Shown in pieces: positions 39,275 to 48,590 of a stretch of DNA of 64,000 nt. Numbering within the stretch: position 1 is the stretch's first letter; the number at the start of each line of letters is the position of its first letter. The DNA is from Streptococcus australis (GTDB lineage: Bacteria; Bacillota; Bacilli; Lactobacillales; Streptococcaceae), in NCBI RefSeq assembly GCF_015553625.1, contig NZ_JADNGY010000003.1, positions 62,001 through 126,000 on the forward strand. Direction: 5' to 3'. The notes beneath the pieces are model-generated. The model worked only from the letters and a program-made list of their open reading frames with translations. It was not told where the DNA came from and did not search any database. A program made the position numbers and the translations under genes.

Positions 39275-40558
39275 CTATAACTTCACTTTCAATAGTCTCT
39301 CTATTTCTTGATAAAGAATCTTTGTTGGCTGGTAGCCTTTGCTTTTCTGAGCAAGAGCCTTTAAGTGTGACCAATCTTCTCGAGAAACCAATTCATTAAA
39401 TAAGCGCAAGACTTCAGATTCCGTCTTTTTACGAGAAACTAATCCTACTTGGAATAACTCAGCCCGAACCGCATTGTCAAACTGGTCATAGTCCTGGGGC
39501 AAAATCAGACTTGGAATGCCCTTTTCGATACAGCCCATCAGAATCCCTGCACCTGCATGATGAATGGCAAAGTCCATTTGATCCAGAACATCTGAATAAG
39601 GGAGGTAATCAAAGATCAGAAGATTCTCCGACAAGATCCTTGGTGTATGCTCCAAACCAGCAGAGTCGCCTAAGGTTACGTAGAAGACATAGTCAGGATA
39701 TTCTTGGCTCAAAATCTTTGCCAACTCCACCATCTGCTCTTTTTCCCATTTTAAATGAGTCCCGCAAGTGACGAAAACTCGCATTTTAGAGGTCGTAAGA
39801 TACTGCTTCTGTTCTTGGGGAAGTCGGTCAAAAGATAGACAGCGATAACCAACCCATTTGAGCTGGGGTGGAAAATCGTCTCGAAACTCCAACTCTTTCA
39901 TGCCTAGAGCTAAGATTGAGTAGGGAGAGTAAACTGCTTCTGTTCCATCTTCACGGTACAATTTGAAGTCCGCTAGGGTAACGAGATTCTTCTTAACCAG
40001 CGCAAGTCCAACTTTCTTTGCCAGACGAATGACCTGCCTGCCCATTGCATCTCTCCACTTGTAGAATATTCCCTGGTGTGGTCTCCAGCCACCTAGATAA
40101 GCAGGGGTAGTCGTGCGACTCTCAATCGCCACTGGACTTGGAATGGTCGTAATCCAGGGGATTTCCAAACGATCTGCTAACATACCAGCAGGAGCTGCTA
40201 CAAAATCTGCAATAACCAAGTCAGGTTTTCCCTCAGAGTTCCAAATTCGATTTATTTCGTCGAAAACTTCAGGGAGCAGTCTGCTATTGGCTATTAATTG
40301 TTGGTACATGATAAATAGATTTGCTTGCTTTGGTGTATTCGCTATATCTTCCATCACTGTCGGACGATCAGGAAACAAGGCAAGGCAGTCAAAACCAATC
40401 TGCTCAACCAATGTCTTTTTCTGAAAACCTGTAATGACACGGATCTGAAAACGCGGATCCTCTAGCAAGGGCTTCACCAGAGTCAAGGTTGGAAATAAAT
40501 GGCCACTAAAGGGAACGCTAATCACATCGATTTTTATCACTTTGTCTAATCCAGTCAT
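39275..40558 (-). CDS. UGT/MGT-like glycosyltransferase (GT1 family)
   Basis: A 427-aa GT-B enzyme. It starts with an acceptor-binding Rossmann half (IDVISVPFSGHLFPTLTLVKPLL), and the C-terminal half carries the nucleotide-sugar signature HHAGAGILMGCIEKGIPSLILPQDYDQFDNAVRAELF. The HPTLxL-type start and HHxGAG are typical of MGT/YjiC transferases acting on lipophilic acceptors. AAAGGAA lies before the ATG, which is inside the preceding gene by 41 bases. Last gene of the four-gene cluster; glycolipid formation is the likeliest role. Confidence 0.85.
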   Translation of the reverse strand: MTGLDKVIKIDVISVPFSGHLFPTLTLVKPLLEDPRFQIRVITGFQKKTLVEQIGFDCLALFPDRPTVMEDIANTPKQANLFIMYQQLIANSRLLPEVFDEINRIWNSEGKPDLVIADFVAAPAGMLADRLEIPWITTIPSPVAIESRTTTPAYLGGWRPHQGIFYKWRDAMGRQVIRLAKKVGLALVKKNLVTLADFKLYREDGTEAVYSPYSILALGMKELEFRDDFPPQLKWVGYRCLSFDRLPQEQKQYLTTSKMRVFVTCGTHLKWEKEQMVELAKILSQEYPDYVFYVTLGDSAGLEHTPRILSENLLIFDYLPYSDVLDQMDFAIHHAGAGILMGCIEKGIPSLILPQDYDQFDNAVRAELFQVGLVSRKKTESEVLRLFNELVSREDWSHLKALAQKSKGYQPTKILYQEIERLLKVKL

Positions 40559-41174
40559 AGATGATTCCTTTCACATCTTTTCTGTATTCATAGCTATAAT
40601 GATCCGTATCCACTTGAATATCCGCTGAGTGGCGATCAAGAATACGTGAATAAGGATCTTTCTTTCCTTTGATGACTAGCAGTTCTATATCCTTTTGACT
40701 TAAGAGAAGCTGGGATACAGGTCCAAGCGCTATCACGCGCAATCTTGGAAGGGTGACCTGATTGCCTAAACTTCTGAGCCACTGGGTCAGCATATTGACC
40801 CCTGAACTCTTACAAACAAGAACTACTTCCTGCGCTTCCAACAAGGGAGACAAGTGCTCCTGTAACAACTTTAGGAAACGCGGGTTCAATATCGTATGCC
40901 AATAGTAGATGATATTGGACGTAGCAGCCGACAAGAGGGATACCTGAGGAAACTCTATGTGTTCAAAATCTTGATTGAAGGGGAAATTACTGGCTACTAC
41001 TGAATAGCCAGATGGACAAATAGCATGGAGGAGATCTAGTTGTCCAGCTGTCAGCCCAGCACAAGTGATATCACTGCTCCCACTAAGAAAGAGGACCAAG
41101 CGATCAGAGTCTAGCATGGTCTGATCAAGAGACAAAGCAGACAAACGGTCTAGATAGGACTTCATCTTACTCAT
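40518..41174 (-). CDS. Degenerate alpha/beta-hydrolase-like protein of unknown function
   Basis: A 218-aa soluble protein. I do not recognise a named family, but the layout fits an alpha/beta hydrolase: a strand LVLFLSGSSD, a nucleophile-elbow-like VVLVCKSSGVNMLTQWL, a later strand LLVIKGKKDPYSRILDR that could hold the acid, and DTDHYSYEY with a possible histidine. The elbow is KSSG in place of GxSxG, so activity is uncertain. Start at 41174 from AAGGAT upstream. It overlaps both neighbours and is clearly cotranscribed with the two glycosyltransferases. Confidence 0.6.
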   Translation of the reverse strand: MSKMKSYLDRLSALSLDQTMLDSDRLVLFLSGSSDITCAGLTAGQLDLLHAICPSGYSVVASNFPFNQDFEHIEFPQVSLLSAATSNIIYYWHTILNPRFLKLLQEHLSPLLEAQEVVLVCKSSGVNMLTQWLRSLGNQVTLPRLRVIALGPVSQLLLSQKDIELLVIKGKKDPYSRILDRHSADIQVDTDHYSYEYRKDVKGIIYDWIRQSDKNRCD

Positions 41175-42312
41175 AACGAATCCTTCCATCTGTCACACGA
41201 ATCTTCCGCCCCCGCCAATTAATCACAGGAGGAGTCACTAGAACATAGACAAAGAGCCAAGGAAGCAGGAAATCACTCAGCACTTCGTAGGCGACTTCAT
41301 CCAAGTGTAGGCGATTGGATAGAATGCTTTGTCGATAGAGGAGCATCCATACTGCCTTGAATAGTAGTAAACTCAAGCCTAGAAGAAGATAAGGCCAACC
41401 TAAAAACAGACTTAGGATGAAGCCTGGAAAAGGCAGAAAACTCGGTAAGCCAATGAGGCAAAAGACCTTCCAATCCAGGTGTTCTTTGAGATAGATAGAG
41501 CTAAAGAGAAGCCACCGCTTCATCTGGAGCAGGTATTGTTTGACGTCCTTGATAGTGGTTCGAACATTACAGGTAACCCGCGTTTGGACAATGGATACTC
41601 CTTTACTCCTTAAAAAATCAGCCACAGCTAAATCATCACATAGATAATCCTTAATCGCTGTGAAGAGCCCCTGCTCTTTTGCAAGTTCTACCGGTAGGAT
41701 ATAAAACATCCCGTTGATGGAGTGATTCGCCTCAACTTCTGCCATGGTAAAATAGGTAATGAAGGAATTGCCATTGACGAATGCTGCAACTAGCTTGGAC
41801 CAGAAATTACTTCTTTCTTGGTTATAGGGAATACCTGTCAGAATGACCTCTTGACCCAGATAGGCAGTCAATTCACCCATTTTAGAAAAATCAATCACAC
41901 TATCATCGTCCAAAACAATCAGGTAAGGCCGGGTCAGCTCCTCTACAACCTGCTCAATCTTGTAACTCTTAGGATTAATCCCCTGAGGGACGTCTTCGAT
42001 GAGAAAGATTCGAATGCGTTGGGCAAAGGAAGCATCTTGGCAAATCTGATCTGCTACTCGCTGGGCTTCTGTATCAGACTGGTCAATCAACCAGTAGAAT
42101 TCTACTGCTTCTGTTTGCTGGAGATTGGCCCGCAAATCACTCTCTAAACGAGGATCTCCTGAGAGGATGGGTTGGACCACTGTAAAAAGCTCTTCTGGGA
42201 AGTCCGCAATATGAGCCTGACCTCTTTTATAATAAGTAAAGGACAGCAACCAACGGATGAGAAATAAGAGAAGATAAGCAACAGCTAAAAATATAAATAT
42301 AAATTTCATCAA
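41167..42312 (-). CDS. Family-2 glycosyltransferase, ceramide-glucosyltransferase-like
   Basis: A 381-aa membrane glycosyltransferase. An N-terminal helix (residues 3-25) is followed by a GT-A domain with a DDD site (YLIVLDDDSVID), a second acidic motif DYLCDDLAVADFL and QMKRW (the Q(Q/R)xRW motif of processive and ceramide glucosyltransferase-type enzymes). Three or four C-terminal membrane helices follow. This organisation resembles GT21/HpnI enzymes that glycosylate lipids. Start overlaps the SDR stop by four bases. Confidence 0.82.
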   Translation of the reverse strand: MMKFIFIFLAVAYLLLFLIRWLLSFTYYKRGQAHIADFPEELFTVVQPILSGDPRLESDLRANLQQTEAVEFYWLIDQSDTEAQRVADQICQDASFAQRIRIFLIEDVPQGINPKSYKIEQVVEELTRPYLIVLDDDSVIDFSKMGELTAYLGQEVILTGIPYNQERSNFWSKLVAAFVNGNSFITYFTMAEVEANHSINGMFYILPVELAKEQGLFTAIKDYLCDDLAVADFLRSKGVSIVQTRVTCNVRTTIKDVKQYLLQMKRWLLFSSIYLKEHLDWKVFCLIGLPSFLPFPGFILSLFLGWPYLLLGLSLLLFKAVWMLLYRQSILSNRLHLDEVAYEVLSDFLLPWLFVYVLVTPPVINWRGRKIRVTDGRIRYE

Positions 42313-43082
42313 TTAAGTCCCTTTCGTAAATACCTGGCGAGGACACGAATGATCCACCTTTGGGGAAGCATGCTACCTAGCCAAACTAGCAAGCGATAGC
42401 GAAGCCCGATAATCGCATAGGAAGTATCCCTTTCTATAAATCGGATCAACTGCTGAGCGACTTTCTCAGGCTTCATCTGCAAGCGACCGCCTCCCAATGC
42501 TTCTACTAGTTTAGGAGGAAAAATAGCTGTTTGGACTGGTCCAAGAATATAGAGACCTAGCTGGACTGGAGAATCTGATTGACTTAGTTCCTCCTGGAGA
42601 GCAAGGGTATAGGTCTGCAAGGCAGCCTTGCTGGAACTGTAGGCTGCTAGATAGGGATGAGGAAAAAGAGCTGCCAGAGATGACAGCTGGACCAGCTGGA
42701 TCTTCTGATTTTTCTGCACTAACTTTTTGATTAGGTGGACCGGAGCATGATAATTGATTTGCCAGAGATCTTGCTCATTTGCTGTAGCTAGATAGCTGCC
42801 TAGGGAAAAATAGGCTAGTCCCGCACAATTGACAAGAAGATCTGCATCTAGGTTCTCTACAAAAGCTTCTAGGGCTACTTGATCTAGCATATCTAACGTT
42901 AGGATTGACAGTTGCGCCTTGCTCCCAGTTAGTTCCTTTTGAACTTGGGAGAGTTTGTCAGCATCGCGACCCACTAAGACCAGATGCTCCAGACTTCTTG
43001 CCAGTTCTTTCGCTAGCTGCCGGCCAATCCCTCCTGTAGCTCCTAAAATGATTGCTTTTTTTATAGTATCTTCTATCTTCAT
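42309..43082 (-). CDS. Short-chain dehydrogenase/reductase
   Basis: A 257-aa classical SDR with the cofactor loop GATGGIGRQLAKEL, NCAG (LLVNCAGLAYF), the catalytic Ser and YxxxK (LSSLAALFPHPYLAAYSSSKAAL) and a C-terminal hydrophobic tail. First gene of the SDR-GT2-hydrolase-GT1 cluster. Its ATG lies six bases after TGGTACACT, so the mRNA may be leaderless. The substrate is unknown; a keto lipid or sugar-lipid is suggested by the neighbours. Confidence 0.88.
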   Translation of the reverse strand: MKIEDTIKKAIILGATGGIGRQLAKELARSLEHLVLVGRDADKLSQVQKELTGSKAQLSILTLDMLDQVALEAFVENLDADLLVNCAGLAYFSLGSYLATANEQDLWQINYHAPVHLIKKLVQKNQKIQLVQLSSLAALFPHPYLAAYSSSKAALQTYTLALQEELSQSDSPVQLGLYILGPVQTAIFPPKLVEALGGGRLQMKPEKVAQQLIRFIERDTSYAIIGLRYRLLVWLGSMLPQRWIIRVLARYLRKGLN

Positions 43083-43088
43083 AGCTCT

Positions 43089-43097
43089 AGTGTACCA
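43089..43097 (-). promoter_or_regulatory. Extended -10 of the SDR-glycosyltransferase cluster, predicted leaderless
   Basis: Minus strand TGGTACACT, then six bases (AGAGCT) and ATG. Confidence 0.55.
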
Positions 43098-43188
43098 AAT
43101 TTCGATTAGATAGAAAACTCCTACTTCTATTCTTCCACCTTAAGGTACAATCCATACCTTTAAACAATGAGAATGTCACTTTAAATCA

Positions 43189-43217
43189 TTGAAGTAAGGA
43201 TTGAAATAGTTTATAAT
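43189..43217 (+). promoter_or_regulatory. Promoter of the DUF3290-DUF421 pair
   Basis: TTGAAG - 17 bases - TATAAT, 31 bases before the ATG, with TGAGGGG as ribosome site. Confidence 0.7.
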
Positions 43218-43248
43218 AGCTTGAATACAAAATAATTGAGGGGTTTTT

Positions 43249-43701
43249 ATGAAATTCTATTCCTACGACTATGTACTGAGTCAGATTAGCCAGCAAAATT
43301 GGGTCATGGTGATCATGTCCATTCTCTTAGTGTTGGTAACGGCTTTTTTCGCATTTAAGGCATATAAGGATAAACGTGGAAGTAAGTTCCGTGAATTGTC
43401 TATTATTTCTGTCTTAATCTTAGTAGCCGTTGTTTTGATTGGCATTTCAAATTTTCAAAACAATCAGTCTAATGACAATCAATTCCGCTCTTCCCTACAC
43501 TTTATCGAAGTTGTTTCAAAAGAATTAGGTGTAGATAAAGAAGATGTCTATGCCAATACTTCGGATACGACCGACGGAGCTATTATCAAGGTAGACAAGC
43601 AATTCTATCGTGCGATTAGCGGAACAGACCCAGATAGCTATTTACTTGAAAAAATGGACTTATATAAAACAGATGTAGAACTGGTGGAGGTTGAAAAATG
43701 A
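43249..43701 (+). CDS. DUF3290 family membrane protein
   Basis: A 150-aa protein with two N-terminal membrane helices (about residues 17-35 and 48-65) and a soluble tail. I recognise DUF3290, which in streptococci and lactobacilli always seems to precede a DUF421 gene, as here with a four-base overlap. Function unknown; the pair probably forms one membrane complex. Confidence 0.8.
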   Translation: MKFYSYDYVLSQISQQNWVMVIMSILLVLVTAFFAFKAYKDKRGSKFRELSIISVLILVAVVLIGISNFQNNQSNDNQFRSSLHFIEVVSKELGVDKEDVYANTSDTTDGAIIKVDKQFYRAISGTDPDSYLLEKMDLYKTDVELVEVEK

Positions 43702-44330
43702 TAAGCTTTTTTGCTACAATTGCAATTAAATTGGCCTTTGGGCTTCTTTCTCTTGTTTTTGTTATTAACGTAACAGGAAAAGGAAATTTAGCTCCAAGTT
43801 CTGCAGTAGACCAAATACAGAACTTTGTTCTCGGGGGTATTATCGGCGGGGTCATCTACAATAGCTCGATTACCATCCTTCAATATATCGTCATCCTCAT
43901 CATCTGGACGATTTTGATTCTGTCACTCAAATGGCTTAATACCAATGTTTACTTCATCAAACATCTGATTGATGGAAAACCAACTATTATCATAAAAAAC
44001 GGAAAATTAGATCCAGAAGCTTGTCGCTCAAAAGGCCTTTCTGCTTCTGACGTCGCTCTTAAGTTGCGCTCTCAAGGGGTCTTCCAATTGAAAGAAGTCA
44101 AAAGAGCCGTCATCGAACAAAATGGCCAACTCATAATCGTTCGAATGGGAGATGAAAATCCCAAATACCCAATCATTACAGATGGTGTGGTCCAAGTAGA
44201 GATCTTAGAGACCATTGGTAAAACTGAAGAATGGCTTATAGCCGAACTCAATAAAAAAGGATTTGAAACTGTTGATGACATTTTTATCGCTGAGTACGAC
44301 AAGGGCGAGATTAATGTCGTGACTTATTAA
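43698..44330 (+). CDS. DUF421 (YetF/YcaP-like) membrane protein
   Basis: A 210-aa protein with three N-terminal membrane helices and the DUF421 signature GGIIGGVIYNSSITILQY, then a soluble YetF-type domain (KPTIIIKNGKLDPEACRSKGLSASDVALKLRSQGV). Homologues occur in stress and spore membranes. The molecular role is not settled. Confidence 0.85.
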   Translation: MISFFATIAIKLAFGLLSLVFVINVTGKGNLAPSSAVDQIQNFVLGGIIGGVIYNSSITILQYIVILIIWTILILSLKWLNTNVYFIKHLIDGKPTIIIKNGKLDPEACRSKGLSASDVALKLRSQGVFQLKEVKRAVIEQNGQLIIVRMGDENPKYPIITDGVVQVEILETIGKTEEWLIAELNKKGFETVDDIFIAEYDKGEINVVTY

Positions 44331-44366
44331 AGTTGGAAATCAGCTATTCGATAAAATAGACAAGTA

Positions 44367-44398
44367 AAAGGTCGTTACGAACTGTAACGACCTTTTTT
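44367..44398. terminator. Bidirectional terminator
   Basis: Perfect stem AAAGGTCGTTAC/GTAACGACCTTT with T and A runs, between the convergent DUF421 and Sua5-like genes. Confidence 0.9.
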
Positions 44399-44405
44399 CT
44401 ATCTT

Positions 44406-45191
44406 TTAATAGTACTCCCCTTGGCGGTAGTTCCAAGAGTTGAAATGATCAGATAAGTGCATCATGATCTTGTCGATATCCAATCCCTTACGGATCACGA
44501 CTGGGCAAGTATTGACAGAACGGCTACCTGCTCCTTGTTCTGGGATGAGTTTTCCTTCTGCATCAACCATAGAAACCATCACTCCTTGTTCATAGCGAGT
44601 TTCAATAGTCTTGTCTGGTTGGATAGAGGCTACATAATCATCGGCTTCGATGACCAAATCCACGGCACCTTCGATTCGCTCTCCGATTCCCTCGACTTTC
44701 CCACGATTTCCTTTACCAGATGGGTTAGCTGAAGAGGCATAAACCATTTTGCCTTCTTTTTCCCACATTTCTTTGGCGATTTGCTCACCAGCTTTACCGA
44801 ATTTGATGACAAAACAGCTGGTTCCACGAACATCTGTCATGAGTTCTTCACGTCCATCGCCGAAGGCTTGTAATTTGGCATAGGCATCTTCACGCCAAGG
44901 AAGGATACAACCAAGCAAGATATCTTCATCCCAATGTTTTTGGTAGAAGGCTTCGATTTCAGGATTCAATTGCGCAAGGGCACGAAGTTCATCCATACTT
45001 CCGCAAAGAACGACACCTGGTTTGTTGCGGTTACGTTCTTTGGCTTCAAACTTGCGTTCCAAGCCAGCCTTGTCGCTGGTCATGATGATGTAGCCGACTT
45101 TGGTAGGGCAGACGATACAACCACCCTCGCCTTTAAGAATGTCAAATCCTTCTTGTGAAAGTGTTCCGTCCCATTGAATGTGTTTTGTCAT
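44406..45191 (-). CDS. Sua5/YciO/YrdC/YwlC family protein
   Basis: A 261-aa YrdC-fold protein (GGCIVCPTKVGYIIMTSDKAGLERKFEAKERNRNKPGVVLCGS; STxxPSGKGNRG-like SSANPSGKGNRG). It is longer and more divergent than the streptococcal TsaC2/Sua5 enzyme, and the classic KxR motif is altered. It may therefore be a YciO-like paralogue acting on another substrate rather than the essential threonylcarbamoyl-AMP synthase. Monocistronic, next to the leu operon. Confidence 0.8.
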   Translation of the reverse strand: MTKHIQWDGTLSQEGFDILKGEGGCIVCPTKVGYIIMTSDKAGLERKFEAKERNRNKPGVVLCGSMDELRALAQLNPEIEAFYQKHWDEDILLGCILPWREDAYAKLQAFGDGREELMTDVRGTSCFVIKFGKAGEQIAKEMWEKEGKMVYASSANPSGKGNRGKVEGIGERIEGAVDLVIEADDYVASIQPDKTIETRYEQGVMVSMVDAEGKLIPEQGAGSRSVNTCPVVIRKGLDIDKIMMHLSDHFNSWNYRQGEYY

Positions 45192-45288
45192 AAATTTCGT
45201 CCTCTTCTATTTCTTTTTTTCTATTCTATCAAAATTCCAAAAAAGCTTCAATATATTTTCTGAAAATTCTTAATTAACTATACAATTT

Positions 45289-45879
45289 TTATTGCCAATA
45301 GGCGGGCCGATTCTTCTCATAAGCAGCAATCAAGTCCTCGTATTGGAGGGTAATCCCAATATCATCTAGACCGTTGAGTAATTTGTTCTTCCAATCCCCA
45401 TCGATCTCAAAGCTAAATTCTCCAACAGGCGAGATGATCTTCTGCTCTTCCAAATCCACCGTTACCTCATCTGTCGGCTTCAAGCTTGCCAGCTTTTGAC
45501 GAACCTCTAAAGGCTGGACTATTGGTAGCATCCCATTATTGAGTTCATTATTGTAATGGATATCTCCAAAAGAGCCGGCGATAACGACTTTAAAGCCATA
45601 ATCAGCTAAAGCCCAGGCTGCGTGCTCCCGAGAAGAACCAGCCCCAAAATTGTCGCCAGTAATCAAGATGGTTGCCTTGCTGTATTCTGGTTTGTTAAAG
45701 ATAAATTCTGGATCCTCGGTGTATTGATCATCCAAGTAGCGCCAAGCGTACATGAGGTATTTACCAAAGCCTTTTTTATCAATCAGCTTTAAAAATTGCT
45801 TGGGGAGGATTTGGTCGGTATCGATATTATCGTTCATCAAAGGAACCGTAGTTCCCGTATAAATGGTAAATTTCTCCAT
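45289..45879 (-). CDS. leuD: 3-isopropylmalate dehydratase small subunit
   Basis: Swivel-domain subunit (196 aa) of isopropylmalate isomerase, which works with LeuC. Signature parts are [15 protein letters not shown] and [17 protein letters not shown]. Last gene of the leu operon, 11 bases after leuC. Confidence 0.96.
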   Translation of the reverse strand: MEKFTIYTGTTVPLMNDNIDTDQILPKQFLKLIDKKGFGKYLMYAWRYLDDQYTEDPEFIFNKPEYSKATILITGDNFGAGSSREHAAWALADYGFKVVIAGSFGDIHYNNELNNGMLPIVQPLEVRQKLASLKPTDEVTVDLEEQKIISPVGEFSFEIDGDWKNKLLNGLDDIGITLQYEDLIAAYEKNRPAYWQ

Positions 45880-45890
45880 GATTCCTCCTT

Positions 45891-47273
45891 TTACTCAACT
45901 TCTGGCATTTGGCGCACATCGACAAAGCGACCGGCTATTGCTGCTGCAGCGGCCATTGCGGGGCTACAGAGATGGGTCTTAGCCCCAAATCCTTGGCGGT
46001 CTTCAAAGTTTCGGTTGCTAGTAGAGGCACAGTGGACGCCATCCGGCACCTTGTCTGGATTCATCCCGAGACACATAGAGCATCCTGGATCACGCCATTC
46101 AAAGCCAGCATCCAGAAAGATCTTATCCAAACCCATTTTTTCCGCTGCTCGTTTGACAGGACGGGAACCTGGAACTACGATGGCGGTTAAATTAGGGGCA
46201 ATTTTCTTCCCTTCTACGAAACGGGCAGCCAGCTGCAAATCGCTGAGTCTGGCATTGGTACAAGATCCGATAAAGATATAGCCCAACTCGATGTCTGAAG
46301 CCTTTTGACCTGGTTGGAGATCCATGTAGGCATAGGCCCGTTCATCATTCATATCCCGAATTTCTGGGAAGGCTGTTTCCACGTCGACTCCCATAGAAGG
46401 GTTGGTCCCCCAGGTCACCATGGGTGCTAACTGGGATACATCGATGGTGATGACTCTATCATATGTCGCATCGTTGTCACTGACCAGGGACTGCCAATCG
46501 GCTACTGCAGCTTCAAAATCTTTTGGCATACATTCACGACCACGGAGATAGTCAAAAGTCGTCTCATCTGGATTCATAATCCCCATCTTAGAGCCGAATT
46601 CAATGGACATATTGCAGATGGTCATCCGCTCTTCCATGGTGAGGCTATCGATTGCTTCCCCTCTATACTCGACCACATGGCCAACCCCACAGGCTACGCC
46701 ATAACGAGCAATCAAGGCCAAAATATAGTCCTTGGCATAAATCCCCTTCTGAGGCTTTCCAGTAAACTCGACCAAGAGTTTCTTCGGTTTAACCTGCCAG
46801 ATGGTCTGAGTCGCAAAGACATGCTCCACCTCACTGGTCCCAATCCCAAAGGCAATGGCACCGAAAGCTCCATGGGTCGCCGTATGGCTGTCTCCACAGA
46901 CAATGAACTTTCCAGGCTGGGTACGGCCAGTTTCAGGACCAACCATATGGACAATTCCCTGTTTTTCTGAACCATGACCTGCATGATCGATCCCAAAGTC
47001 CTTGACATTTTCAGCTAATTTATCAATTTGAGCCTTGGAAATCACATCCCGGATATCATAAATGTTAACCGTTGGGACATTGTGATCAAAGGTTCCAAAG
47101 GTTAAATCTGGTCTCCGAACCTGTCTACCAGTGTCTCTAAGCCCTTGAAAAGCCTGGGGACTGGTCACCTCGTGGATATAGTGTTGGTCCACATACATGA
47201 GTTGGGGCTGGCCTTCCTCACCGGTCACTACATGCCGTTCCCAGATTTTATCAAAAATTGATTTTCCTGCCAT
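45891..47273 (-). CDS. leuC: 3-isopropylmalate dehydratase large subunit
   Basis: Aconitase-family [4Fe-4S] enzyme, 460 aa. Cluster ligands are seen in [12 protein letters not shown] and [41 protein letters not shown] is the aconitase signature. The start at 47273 follows GGAGG by five bases and lies two bases after the DUF1294 stop. Confidence 0.96.
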   Translation of the reverse strand: MAGKSIFDKIWERHVVTGEEGQPQLMYVDQHYIHEVTSPQAFQGLRDTGRQVRRPDLTFGTFDHNVPTVNIYDIRDVISKAQIDKLAENVKDFGIDHAGHGSEKQGIVHMVGPETGRTQPGKFIVCGDSHTATHGAFGAIAFGIGTSEVEHVFATQTIWQVKPKKLLVEFTGKPQKGIYAKDYILALIARYGVACGVGHVVEYRGEAIDSLTMEERMTICNMSIEFGSKMGIMNPDETTFDYLRGRECMPKDFEAAVADWQSLVSDNDATYDRVITIDVSQLAPMVTWGTNPSMGVDVETAFPEIRDMNDERAYAYMDLQPGQKASDIELGYIFIGSCTNARLSDLQLAARFVEGKKIAPNLTAIVVPGSRPVKRAAEKMGLDKIFLDAGFEWRDPGCSMCLGMNPDKVPDGVHCASTSNRNFEDRQGFGAKTHLCSPAMAAAAAIAGRFVDVRQMPEVE

Positions 47274-47275
47274 CC

Positions 47276-47545
47276 TTACCTCCATAAAGCGTAGAGTGTG
47301 TAAAGTGTGAGAAGGGTTCCTAAGAGCCAGGTGACCTTAAAATACCATTTCTGTGTCTTGTGATGAAAGAGTAGCCCTCCTATCCAGGCTCCAAGCCCTC
47401 CAACTGCAAAAGCATAAAAGAGCAAGGTCTTTTCTGGTATCCGCCAAGTATTTCTTTTAGCCTTTTCCTTATCAACTCCGTAGAGAATCCCTACGAAGAG
47501 ATTCCATAGAAGGATCAAGCCAGTAATCATTCCTTTTACACTCAT
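47276..47545 (-). CDS. DUF1294 family small membrane protein
   Basis: An 89-aa protein with three membrane helices and the DUF1294 features: [21 protein letters not shown], then [24 protein letters not shown]. It overlaps the leuB stop by four bases and abuts leuC, so it is fully embedded in the leu operon. Its role is unknown; a transport or accessory function in leucine metabolism is conceivable but not shown. Confidence 0.85.
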   Translation of the reverse strand: MSVKGMITGLILLWNLFVGILYGVDKEKAKRNTWRIPEKTLLFYAFAVGGLGAWIGGLLFHHKTQKWYFKVTWLLGTLLTLYTLYALWR

Positions 47546-48579
47546 AATCGTTTTATAATCTCTTCTGTCATTTCTTTTGTCGAAGCACTGCCTCCTAGAT
47601 CTCTCGTAAAGATCCTTGCAGCAAGAGTCGCCTCTACTGCTTCTTCAATTCGTCTAGCGTCTTCTTCTCGATCAAAACTTTCTCGCATCATCATGGCAAC
47701 AGAGAGGATCATCGAGACTGGATTCGCCACTCCCTGACCCGCGATATCTGGAGCTGATCCATGAATAGGCTCATACATACTTGGCCCTGACTCCGAATGA
47801 CTAGCCGATGGCATGACGCCAAGAGTTCCAGATAAGACACTGGACTCATCAGAAAGAATATCTCCGAAAAGGTTTTCCGTCACGATGACATCAAAGCGTG
47901 AAGGATTTGTAATCATGAGCATGGCTGCTGAGTCTACCAACTGGTGCTCCAAGGTCACATCCGGGAAGTCTTGAGCCACTCGATCCGCAACTCTTCTCCA
48001 AAGTTTAGAGGTTGCGAGGACATTTTGCTTATCAATGCTAGTGACTTTCTTACGGCGTCCACGCGCAATCTCAAAAGCCTTACGTACGATACGCTCCACT
48101 TCTTCAAGAGAGTAGTCATTGATATCCCGTGCTTGATCTTCTTCTAAGATATGCTCTCCAAAGTAAATCCCGCCTGTGAGCTCGCGAACCACTACGAAGT
48201 CCACACCTTGAATGCGATCCTCCTTCAAAGGAGACAAGTGCTTGAGGGCATCATAAATTTTAACCGGACGTATGTTAGCATAGAGGTTGAGCTCCTTACG
48301 AAGAGCCAACAAACCTTGTTCCGGACGAATCGGTGCTTGGTCATACTGGGGACTTCCGATAGCTGCTAAGAGAATAGCATCAGCTTCCTTGCTAGCTTCT
48401 AGAGTAGAAGCTGGTAGAGGATGACCAGCCGCATCAATCCCTGCTCCACCAAATGGATGCGCTTGGACTGAAAAGTCAAAATTGGTTTTTTCTGCCACTG
48501 CTTTCAGTACGGACAGACCAGCCTCCATAATCTCTGGTCCAATCCCGTCTCCAGCAAGGGCGACAATCTTCTTCGTCAT
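47542..48579 (-). CDS. leuB: 3-isopropylmalate dehydrogenase
   Basis: NAD-dependent oxidative decarboxylation to 2-ketoisocaproate. The 345-aa beta-decarboxylating dehydrogenase has AGDGIGPEIMEAGL, the RPVKIYDALK and RELTGGIYFGEH segments, and the Mg/NAD-site NLFGDILSDESS and EPIHGSAPDIAGQGVANP. Eleven bases after leuA. Confidence 0.97.
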   Translation of the reverse strand: MTKKIVALAGDGIGPEIMEAGLSVLKAVAEKTNFDFSVQAHPFGGAGIDAAGHPLPASTLEASKEADAILLAAIGSPQYDQAPIRPEQGLLALRKELNLYANIRPVKIYDALKHLSPLKEDRIQGVDFVVVRELTGGIYFGEHILEEDQARDINDYSLEEVERIVRKAFEIARGRRKKVTSIDKQNVLATSKLWRRVADRVAQDFPDVTLEHQLVDSAAMLMITNPSRFDVIVTENLFGDILSDESSVLSGTLGVMPSASHSESGPSMYEPIHGSAPDIAGQGVANPVSMILSVAMMMRESFDREEDARRIEEAVEATLAARIFTRDLGGSASTKEMTEEIIKRL

Positions 48580-48590
48580 AGTGTTCTCCT

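Noticed and set aside
45192-45288. Spacer between leuD and the Sua5-like gene
   Set aside because: Checked for a terminator or RNA; only AT-rich sequence without a convincing hairpin was seen.
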